Shown in pieces: positions 1 through 5,001 of a stretch of 5,001 bases of DNA. The notes beneath the pieces were generated by a model that was not told the origin of the DNA, searched no databases, and saw only the letters and a list, made by a program, of their open reading frames with translations. Within the stretch, counting starts at the first letter, position 1. Every line of letters begins with the position of its first letter. The DNA lies in the NCBI GenBank assembly GCA_015222595.1, contig JADFVP010000113.1:1-5001 (forward strand). The letters run 5' to 3'. The DNA comes from Pseudomonadota bacterium. GTDB taxonomy: Bacteria; Desulfobacterota; GWC2-55-46; JADFVP01. The position numbers were made by a program, and so were the translations under genes.

Positions 1-1
1 C

Positions 2-1294
2 TCTATTATAGAGGGTGTGATGGGCCTCTTCGATGGAAAGTTTACCGGCAGTGCCGGTAAGGGTAAGTTCACCGGCCCTACCGGTAAGGGGAAATTGACC
101 TGTGGGTCTCTCTCTAGCGAAGTGTCACCCGAAGTGTCGCCGGAAGGCTCTACGGCCCACCTTGCTAAAGTTCTGGCAAAGCCTGTGCTGCTGGTGGTAG
201 ACGCCGGGCGGGCCGCCACGAGCGCAGGGGCGGTCGTCAAGGGCTTTTCGGACTTTGACCCCGATCTGCGTGTAAAGTACGTTATCTTCAACAGGGTCGG
301 GTCCGATCGCCACGCGGCTATTTTAGAAGATTCCGTTAGAAGCATCAAGGGCGTTACGCTCTTAGGCTGCGTTAGAAGGGACGAGAGGCTCAAGATGCCG
401 AGCCGCCACTTGGGGCTCGTGACCAACGAAGAGATTGAGCGCAAAGAGTGGCGCGCCTTTGTTCGCGCTGCCACAAGAGCGGTAGAGCAGGGCGTTGATA
501 TAGACCGGCTCCTGCGTGCCCTTAGAGTAAAGCCGTCCGCTTCATTAGATCGGAAGCTAGCCCACAAGAAGGGCCGTAAGGCGGTAAAAGCTTCGGCTCC
601 TGTATCAGCGTTAAAGGGCGTGCGCATAGCGGTTGCGCGCGACAAAGCCTTTTCGTTCTACTATCAGGAGAACCTCGACCGGTTAGAAGAGGCCGGAGCG
701 CGGCTCGTAAACTTCTCACCTCTAAAGTCTCAGTCCCTGCCGCGCTCCATAGGAGGTATCTACCTTGGCGGCGGATACCCTGAGCTGCACAGCAGAGAAC
801 TTGCTGCAAACTCCGCGCTTATGGACGAGATTAGAAGCGCCGCAGAGTCCGGCATGCCGATGCTCGCCGAGTGCGGCGGCTTTATCTACCTCTGTGCTTC
901 GCTTAAGTCTATAGGACAGGGGGGCGAGGGGCCCAAGGGCGGTGAGGTCTCGGCGTTGGCCGGCCTCTTTCCATTCAATATAGAGATGACCAAAAGACGC
1001 ACCGCGCTCGGCTACCGCGAGGTAGCTGCCACAGATGCTTTCCCGTTCCTGAGTGTTGGCGAGAGAGTGCGCGGCCACGAGTACCACTACTCGCGCATTA
1101 CGGGTTCGAAGAGGGGCACTGAAAGGGCCTTTGTCTTGGAGCCGAGCGATAAGAACGGCTCCGGCGGTTTCGACGGCTACCTCTACAAGCAGACCGTTGC
1201 CGGGTATACCCACCTCCACTTCGCCTCCAACCCGGCCTTTGCGCCCGGTTTTGTGCGCTCTTGCCGTGCCTTTGTTGAGACTAGCAATAGCTAA
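2..1294 (+). CDS. cobB: Cobyrinic acid a,c-diamide synthase (CobB/CbiA), 5'-truncated by window edge
   Basis: This enzyme amidates the a and c side chains of cobyrinic acid (or its hydrogenobyrinic counterpart), using ATP and glutamine, in cytoplasmic cobalamin synthesis. The frame is open to the left edge. Codons before the GTG at 17 read SIIEG and continue into VMGLFDG, together the conserved EGVMGLFDG motif of the ATP-binding domain. The gene therefore starts upstream, and roughly 80-90 N-terminal residues with the P-loop are missing (family knowledge). Further family marks, counted from GTG 17, are GSTAHLAK, PVLLVVDAG, NRVGS and RHLGLV. A class I glutaminase domain follows: LAECGGFIYL carries the nucleophile Cys286, ALGYREV and GHEYHYSRI are typical, and GYTHLHF holds the triad histidine (His399 or His401). 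The spacing after GLFDG is abnormally long because of a repeat insertion. Aerobic (cobB) and anaerobic (cbiA) naming cannot be settled here. The methanogen paralogue CfbB is less likely given the bacterial context. The gene ends in TAA, with no clear terminator after it. Confidence 0.93.
   Translation, partial: SIIEGVMGLFDGKFTGSAGKGKFTGPTGKGKLTCGSLSSEVSPEVSPEGSTAHLAKVLAKPVLLVVDAGRAATSAGAVVKGFSDFDPDLRVKYVIFNRVGSDRHAAILEDSVRSIKGVTLLGCVRRDERLKMPSRHLGLVTNEEIERKEWRAFVRAATRAVEQGVDIDRLLRALRVKPSASLDRKLAHKKGRKAVKASAPVSALKGVRIAVARDKAFSFYYQENLDRLEEAGARLVNFSPLKSQSLPRSIGGIYLGGGYPELHSRELAANSALMDEIRSAAESGMPMLAECGGFIYLCASLKSIGQGGEGPKGGEVSALAGLFPFNIEMTKRRTALGYREVAATDAFPFLSVGERVRGHEYHYSRITGSKRGTERAFVLEPSDKNGSGGFDGYLYKQTVAGYTHLHFASNPAFAPGFVRSCRAFVETSNS
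38..145 (+). repeat. In-frame tandem and palindromic repeat insertion within cobB
   Basis: Three 27-base units follow the GLFDG motif (38-64, 65-91, 92-118). The first two encode KFTGSAGKG and KFTGPTGKG; the third, KLTCGSLSS, is diverged. Two 12-base units then encode EVSP twice (119-130, 131-142), with a further Glu codon before the conserved GSTAHLAK. Each of the first two units carries a palindrome: ACCGGCAGTGCCGGT at 44-58 (6-base arms) and ACCGGCCCTACCGGT at 71-85 (5-base arms). By my knowledge of the family, this site normally holds only about 7-10 residues, while here there are 36. The insertion keeps the frame and the flanking motifs are intact, so the protein is probably functional with a longer, basic, Gly-rich loop. 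The origin could be slippage expansion or a small palindromic element. Confidence 0.75.
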
Positions 1295-1326
1295 CCCTAA
1301 GTTTCCCTCCTCTTCTCCACCGTAGC

Positions 1327-1356
1327 ATGTATACCGGACTTAGCGGGCCGATACAT
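1327..1356 (+). other. Possible weak stem-loop downstream of cobB
   Basis: ATGTAT at 1327-1332 is matched by its reverse complement ATACAT at 1351-1356, and an inner CCG/CGG pair lies between them. No T run follows, so it is not a standard Rho-independent terminator. It could be a 3' end structure for the cobB transcript or chance. Confidence 0.2.
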
Positions 1357-1406
1357 ACACGCTATATTACATGTCACATCCTTCGCTATACTTTCGGACG
1401 CGCCAC

Positions 1407-1435
1407 TGTACACCCTTTGGTTAACGATGTAAAAT
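1407..1435 (+). promoter_or_regulatory. Candidate sigma70-like promoter upstream of comM
   Basis: A TGTACA hexamer at 1407-1412 matches the -35 consensus at 4 of 6 bases. After a 17-base spacer, TAAAAT at 1430-1435 matches the -10 consensus at 5 of 6. The site lies at the edge of the most AT-rich stretch of the gap. Initiation near 1442 would give a leader of about 240 bases carrying the repeats and stem-loop further on. A second, poorer option is TTTAAC at 1446-1451 with TATGTT at 1470-1475 (18-base spacer). Both are by-eye matches. Confidence 0.3.
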
Positions 1436-1491
1436 GTTATCTATTTTTAACTATACTTGGTCTTTGGAGTATGTTACGAAGGTAATAGAGT

Positions 1492-1534
1492 CAACCTGTT
1501 GTGTTGTTTGTGTGTCGTTCACTTCTACAGGTTG
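1492..1534 (+). repeat. 8-base perfect inverted repeat in the comM leader
   Basis: CAACCTGT at 1492-1499 has its exact reverse complement ACAGGTTG at 1527-1534, separated by 27 bases. In RNA the stem could extend outward by two G-U pairs (1491-1535 and 1490-1536). The right arm overlaps the first copy of the direct repeat at 1518-1531. It may be an RNA stem with a large loop, a protein-binding dyad, or chance. Confidence 0.4.
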
Positions 1535-1551
1535 GTACTTCACTTTACAGG
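1518..1551 (+). repeat. Near-perfect direct repeat with 21-base period
   Basis: TTCACTTCTACAGG at 1518-1531 recurs as TTCACTTTACAGG at 1539-1551, differing by one deleted base. The start-to-start distance of 21 bases is about two turns of the DNA helix, as expected for paired binding sites of a regulator on one face. No matching transcription factor motif is recognised. It lies 129-162 bases before the comM start codon. Confidence 0.45.
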
Positions 1552-1574
1552 ATAAGTCGGACACAAGAGAGACT

Positions 1575-1601
1575 CGGATACTGCTCCTTGCAGTATGACC
1601 G
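1575..1601 (+). promoter_or_regulatory. Stem-loop in the presumed comM leader
   Basis: ATACTGC at 1578-1584 and GCAGTAT at 1590-1596 form a perfect 7-base stem around the loop TCCTT. The stem extends by three pairs (CGG 1575-1577 with CCG 1599-1601) across a 2-base bulge (1597-1598). No T run follows, so it is not an intrinsic terminator. If comM is transcribed from the AT-rich region upstream, this hairpin lies in its 5' untranslated leader, ending about 78 bases before the start codon. It matches no riboswitch class I can recall. Confidence 0.45.
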
Positions 1602-1679
1602 CAAGAGATTCTGCATCCAGGTCGGCTCATGTGCCCGGTTTTCAGGAATATTTGTTAAGCCTTTATTACACGGACTAGT

Positions 1680-3218
1680 ATGCTTGCGAATCTGTACTCA
1701 AGCGCAGTGCTCGGCATAGACGCCTACATGGTCGAGGTCGAGGTAGATACCGCCAGAGGTCTGCCCTCCTTCTCTACCGTGGGGCTGCCCGACAACGCTA
1801 TCAAGGAGAGCCGCGACCGCGTAAAGTCGGCCATTAAGAACTCAGGTTACTCCTTTCCGGCAAAACGGATAACCGTAAACCTCGCACCAGCCGACATCAA
1901 GAAGGAGGGTACGAACTTCGACCTGCCGGTTGCGCTCGGAATTCTGGCGGCCGAGGGGGTAATAGAGTCCCTTTCGCTCTCCGAGTACGTGATAGTCGGA
2001 GAGCTGTCTCTGGACGGCAGAATAAAGCCGGTACGCGGCGCGTTGCCTGTTGCGGTCTGCGCAAGGGACGCAGGCGGGGGTCAGAAGAAGCTGATACTCC
2101 CGAAGGAGAACTCCAGAGAAGCCTCGGTGGTAGACGGCGTTACTGTTTACGGAGTCAGCACTCTCTCTGAAGTGGTTGAGTTTCTTAACGGTAATCTTGA
2201 GTTAGAGCCCGTGCTCTTCGACCCTGCCATATACAGGCCGGTAGTGCGCGACGGCGCGGCGGACTTTGCGGATGTAAAGGGGCAGGCGCACGTAAAGCGC
2301 GCCCTTGAGGTTGCGGCCGCAGGCGGGCACAACGTGCTGATGGTCGGCCCCCCCGGATCGGGCAAAACGATGCTGGCGCGCAGGCTCTCGACCATACTGC
2401 CGGATCTTTCGCTCGACGAGGCGATAGAGGTAACAAAGATCCAGAGCGTAGCAGGAGTGCTCGACAGAGACGAAGGACTCGTTATGGAGAGGCCCTTCAG
2501 GGCTCCGCACCATACGATCTCCGACGTTGGCCTTACCGGCGGCGGCCGCGTGCCGCGCCCCGGAGAGGTGAGTCTTGCGCACAACGGCGTGCTCTTTCTC
2601 GACGAGCTTCCAGAGTTCAGAAGGGCCGTTCTGGAGGTGCTCAGAACCCCGCTCGAAGACGGCAGGGTCACCATAGCCAGAGCAATGGTCTCGGTCGCCT
2701 ATCCGTCATCTTTTATGCTCGTAGGGGCCATGAACCCGTGCCCTTGCGGCTACCTTGGAGACATTAAGCGCGACTGTACCTGTTCGCCCGTGCAGGTGCA
2801 GAGCTACCGGAGCAGAATATCGGGCCCGTTGCTCGACCGCATAGATATTCACTGCGACGTGCCCTCAGTCCGTTTTGCCGAGCTTGACGACGATACGCGC
2901 GCAGAGAGTTCGGAGGCCGTAAAGGAGCGTGTGGACCGCGCGCGCAGAGTGCAGGCAACCCGGTTCGAAGGCACCGAGGTCTACTCCAATAGCCGTATGG
3001 AACCTCAAGATATTCGCCTCTTTTGCCGACTAGAGAGAGACTCCAGAGACCTGCTAGAGACGGCGGTTGAGAGGCTTGGGCTCTCGGCCAGAGCCTACAC
3101 CAGGGTCTTGAAGGTCGCGCGCAGCATTGCCGACCTTGAAGGTGTCCCTGACATTACTCTCGCCCATGTTTCAGAGGCGATACAGTACCGAACACTCGAC
3201 AGGCCGGTAACGGGGTGA
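1680..3218 (+). CDS. comM: ComM/YifB family Mg-chelatase-like AAA+ ATPase
   Basis: A complete 512-residue protein, close to the usual length of about 500-510. The N-terminus MLANLYSSAVLGIDAYMVEV with VGLPDNAIKESRDRVKSAIKNSG is the family signature and forms the Lon-protease-like fold (about 1-165). The AAA+ domain (about 190-400) has Walker A GPPGSGKT at 223-230, Walker B GVLFLDE at 303-309 and sensor 1 in GAMNP (Asn352). A four-Cys cluster (354, 356, 366, 368) precedes SYRSRISGPLLDRIDIH, and a C-terminal Mg_chelatase_C domain (about 405-505) includes GLSARAYTRVLKVARSI. Studied members form hexameric helicases that drive branch migration of integrating DNA in natural transformation; the gene is also common in bacteria not known to be competent. 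The start is well constrained, since an in-frame TAA at 1656-1658 leaves no ATG, GTG or TTG before 1680. Only a weak GGA at 1672-1674 could serve as ribosome binding site. No dprA or other competence genes are visible. Confidence 0.96.
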   Translation: MLANLYSSAVLGIDAYMVEVEVDTARGLPSFSTVGLPDNAIKESRDRVKSAIKNSGYSFPAKRITVNLAPADIKKEGTNFDLPVALGILAAEGVIESLSLSEYVIVGELSLDGRIKPVRGALPVAVCARDAGGGQKKLILPKENSREASVVDGVTVYGVSTLSEVVEFLNGNLELEPVLFDPAIYRPVVRDGAADFADVKGQAHVKRALEVAAAGGHNVLMVGPPGSGKTMLARRLSTILPDLSLDEAIEVTKIQSVAGVLDRDEGLVMERPFRAPHHTISDVGLTGGGRVPRPGEVSLAHNGVLFLDELPEFRRAVLEVLRTPLEDGRVTIARAMVSVAYPSSFMLVGAMNPCPCGYLGDIKRDCTCSPVQVQSYRSRISGPLLDRIDIHCDVPSVRFAELDDDTRAESSEAVKERVDRARRVQATRFEGTEVYSNSRMEPQDIRLFCRLERDSRDLLETAVERLGLSARAYTRVLKVARSIADLEGVPDITLAHVSEAIQYRTLDRPVTG

Positions 3219-3225
3219 CTATAAT
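3196..3225 (+). promoter_or_regulatory. Sigma70-like promoter for the hybrid kinase gene
   Basis: TCGACA at 3196-3201 matches the -35 consensus at 5 of 6 bases. After an 18-base spacer, TATAAT at 3220-3225 is a perfect -10. The site straddles the comM stop codon (3216-3218), so the -35 is inside coding sequence. Transcription would start near 3232 and give a leader of only about 25 bases. This suggests the kinase can be transcribed independently of comM despite the 37-base gap. It is a by-eye match only. Confidence 0.5.
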
Positions 3226-3250
3226 GCGCAGTATTAATTTTTTAGATTTC

Positions 3251-3261
3251 AGGTAATGATG
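3251..3261 (+). promoter_or_regulatory. Short ribosome binding site deciding the kinase start
   Basis: AGG at 3251-3253 is the only Shine-Dalgarno-like run before two adjacent ATG codons at 3256 and 3259. It is 2 bases from the first, which is too close, and 5 bases from the second, which is acceptable. This favours 3259. An in-frame TAA at 3235-3237 excludes starts further upstream. Confidence 0.4.
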
Positions 3262-5001
3262 AGCAAGAAAGAGACGAAAAAAGAGAGTACTCCGGACGCT
3301 ACTCCGGGGGCATGCGAGCCCTCGGCAAAGTACCCCGCTGTCTCGATAGATGCAGGCGAGAGGTTCAAGGCGGTAAACGACACCCTGCTCTCTATACTGA
3401 AAGAGACATCTACCTCCGAAGGCGTCGATTTTTTCAGGCTTCTTTTAAAGAAGCTCGCAGATACGCTCGGCTTCAGATACGCAATGGTTGCCGAGGTGGT
3501 CGATGAGGAGCAGAGCAGAGCAAGGACACTCGCTTTCTTTGCCAACGGAGAGATAGCCGAGAACTTTGAGTACGACCTTACAGGCACGCCGTGCAAAGAT
3601 GTGGTCGGTACCGGTCTATGCCTTCATCCTGTCAATGCCCGTGAACTCTTTCCTGATGATATATACTTTGAGAAAATGGAAATAGAGTCGTACGTCGGCA
3701 TACCGCTTGTGGACTCCAAAGGGGTTGTGCTCGGTATCCTGAATGCCTTTGATACCAGTGCTATAGAGGAGGTCGAGTTCTACCGCACCATCTTTACGGT
3801 CTTTGCCTTGAGGGCCGGTTTCGAACTCGAACGGCTTCGCTACGAGAGTGAGCGGAAGCAGGGTACTGAACTCTTGGAAGCGATAATGGACAACTGTAAC
3901 GCCGCGATCTATATAAAGGATTCGTGCGGCAAGTTCCTTTTTGTGAACAGGTGGCTCGCGAACATGCCGGGCTTCAAGGGAAAAGAACCTGTCGGGCTTA
4001 CCGACTACGACATGTTGCCGAAGGAGGTTGCCGACAGGTTCAGGGTGAACGATGTTCTGGCGCTTGAGAGCGGGGTTTCCCAGACCTTCGAAGAGGTAAT
4101 AGAGCACCCCGACGGCACGGAGCAGATATTTCTCACCGTAAAGTTCCCCTTGCCGTCGATGTCGGGCGCTATCTGCGGTATCTCCACCGACATTACGGAG
4201 AGAAAGAGGATGGAGGGCGAGCTTTTACGAGCAAAAAAGCTCGAAACCGTTGCCACGCTTGCCGGCGGCATTGCGCATGAGTTCAACAACGTTCTTCTCG
4301 GCGTTCTCGGCAACGCCTCCATTGCCAAGGCCTACCTGAAGAGTGACCACAAGGTCTGGTCGCTGCTCGACGACATAGAGCGTGCTGCGGAGCGGGCCAA
4401 GATAGTCACTCGCCAGCTCTTGACCTTCTCTCGCGGTGACGTGATGATAAAGGAGCATGCAGAGGTAGGCCCGTTGATCTACAGCACCTCGAAAATTCTG
4501 CTCGCTGAGCACGACATAGAGCTGAACTCCGACCTGCCGGAGGAGCTCTGGGGCGTAGAGGTTGACGAGGTGATGATAGGCCAGGCAGTAGAGCATCTTA
4601 TGTTAAATGCGGCCCACTCCATGCCGGAGGGGGGCACTGTAGAGCTTCACGGGGCCAATATTACTGTTGCCGCGGGTGAGGTCCCGCCGCTTGAGCCCGG
4701 AAAGTATGTTAAGATAGATATAGTCGATCACGGTACAGGCATACCGGAAGAGAACATTCCGAGACTCTTCGATCCGTTCTTTACGACAAAGGAGCGAGCC
4801 AGCGGGCTTGGGCTTGCGGTCTCGTATTCGGTGGTTAGAAAGCACGGCGGCTGTATAACGGTCGAGTCGAAGGAGGGTAAGGGTTCGGTATTCAGTCTCT
4901 ACCTTCCGGGAGTCGAAACAGTGGCTGAACAGTATAAGCAGGGAGACGATAGAGTGCAACAAGAGGGAAAAGTTCTGGTTATGGATGATGAAGATATTAT
5001 C
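3259..5001 (+). CDS. GAF-PAS hybrid sensor histidine kinase, 3' end cut by window
   Basis: The frame is open from ATG 3259 to the last base (581 residues visible). It has no signal peptide or membrane segment, so this is a cytoplasmic sensor. Order: charged N-terminus (1-30); GAF domain (about 35-200) with TPC at 110-112 and SYVGIPL at 144-150; PAS domain (about 205-314) ending in DITERKR; HisKA with phospho-acceptor His340 in AGGIAHEFNN; HATPase_c (about 435-555) with N-box Asn450, G1 box DHGTG at 490-494, F box FDPFF at 504-508 and G2 box SGLGL at 515-519. After a short linker, KVLVMDDEDII starts a receiver domain, whose acidic pair is Asp576-Asp577; its phosphorylated Asp lies beyond the edge. 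The kinase should autophosphorylate on His340 and pass phosphate to its own receiver. The ligand cannot be read from the sequence, because GAF and PAS pockets are diverse. All key kinase residues are present. The tandem ATG makes 3256 an alternative start. Confidence 0.93.
   Translation, partial: MSKKETKKESTPDATPGACEPSAKYPAVSIDAGERFKAVNDTLLSILKETSTSEGVDFFRLLLKKLADTLGFRYAMVAEVVDEEQSRARTLAFFANGEIAENFEYDLTGTPCKDVVGTGLCLHPVNARELFPDDIYFEKMEIESYVGIPLVDSKGVVLGILNAFDTSAIEEVEFYRTIFTVFALRAGFELERLRYESERKQGTELLEAIMDNCNAAIYIKDSCGKFLFVNRWLANMPGFKGKEPVGLTDYDMLPKEVADRFRVNDVLALESGVSQTFEEVIEHPDGTEQIFLTVKFPLPSMSGAICGISTDITERKRMEGELLRAKKLETVATLAGGIAHEFNNVLLGVLGNASIAKAYLKSDHKVWSLLDDIERAAERAKIVTRQLLTFSRGDVMIKEHAEVGPLIYSTSKILLAEHDIELNSDLPEELWGVEVDEVMIGQAVEHLMLNAAHSMPEGGTVELHGANITVAAGEVPPLEPGKYVKIDIVDHGTGIPEENIPRLFDPFFTTKERASGLGLAVSYSVVRKHGGCITVESKEGKGSVFSLYLPGVETVAEQYKQGDDRVQQEGKVLVMDDEDII

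Larger units (their letters stand above)
1295..1679. other. Non-coding intergenic region, AT-richer than its flanks
   Basis: This 385-base gap separates cobB from comM. I find no convincing gene in it. An open frame beginning at the GTG at 1501 would overlap comM by 40 bases and gives a Cys/Arg/Leu-rich peptide with no family resemblance. The left part (about 1295-1400) has only weak dyads. The centre (about 1405-1480) is AT-rich and holds promoter-like hexamers. The right part (1490-1602) carries a direct repeat, an inverted repeat and a strong stem-loop, listed separately. No tRNA, cobalamin riboswitch or Rho-independent terminator (strong GC stem plus T run) was recognised. Confidence 0.7.

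Noticed and set aside
1399..1414. GCCACTGTA, recalling part of the conserved core of cobalamin riboswitches, near a cobalamin synthesis gene
   Set aside because: The other conserved segments of that riboswitch, including the B12 box, are not seen nearby, and the next gene downstream is comM rather than a cobalamin gene.
1481..1491. GTAATAGAGTC word shared by the intergenic region, comM (about 1960-1969) and in part the kinase gene (about 4096)
   Set aside because: In the two genes it encodes Val-Ile-Glu with the preferred ATA and GAG codons, so recurrence is expected from codon use; no flanking similarity supports a repeat family.
1624..1642. GGC/GCC mini-stem followed by TTTT, terminator-like
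   Set aside because: The stem is only about three pairs and a C-G-G interrupts before the T run, so it is too weak for an intrinsic terminator.
1501..1719. Open frame of 72 codons starting with GTG in the intergenic region
   Set aside because: It overlaps comM by 40 bases, has no ribosome binding site, and its Cys/Arg/Leu-rich translation resembles no known protein. It looks like a chance frame.
2147..2674. Long reverse-strand open frames opposite comM, and similar ones opposite cobB and the kinase
   Set aside because: They lie wholly antisense to genes with clear family motifs, and their translations are low-complexity Ser/Pro/Arg-rich shadows.
3222..3242. TAAT/ATTA dyad followed by a T run after comM
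   Set aside because: The stem is four A-T pairs only; the same bases are better explained by the -10 element and AT-rich start region of the promoter.

Overview
The window looks like ordinary chromosomal DNA from a free-living Gram-negative-type bacterium. The coding sequence is moderately GC-rich, and ATA (Ile) and AGA/AGG (Arg) codons are common. The large soluble hybrid kinase with GAF and PAS sensor domains would fit a deltaproteobacterium (Desulfobacterota) or a related environmental lineage. That placement is an inference from style and gene content, not from a phylogenetic marker.

Layout: three genes, all on the + strand. Bases 2-1294 hold the 3' part of a cobyrinic acid a,c-diamide synthase gene (cobB/cbiA), cut by the left edge just before its conserved EGVMGLFDG motif. 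Directly after that motif is an unusual in-frame insertion of short tandem, palindromic repeats (38-145). Bases 1295-1679 are a 385-base non-coding, AT-richer stretch with a candidate promoter, a near-perfect direct repeat with a 21-base period, an 8-base inverted repeat and a good stem-loop; it may be a structured leader for the next gene. Bases 1680-3218 encode a complete ComM/YifB-family AAA+ protein. After a 37-base gap comes a cytoplasmic GAF-PAS-histidine kinase (3259 to the right edge), whose reading frame runs into the first residues of a receiver domain as the window ends. A strong sigma70-like promoter (TCGACA, 18-base spacer, TATAAT) sits across the stop codon of comM and probably drives the kinase gene.

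The three genes have no obvious shared pathway: cobalamin side-chain amidation, DNA branch migration during recombination, and two-component signalling. The wide first gap and the promoter before the kinase suggest they are separate transcription units. I see no mobile element, CRISPR array, tRNA, rRNA or clearly new system. The features most worth a second look are the repeat insertion in cobB and the structured region upstream of comM.
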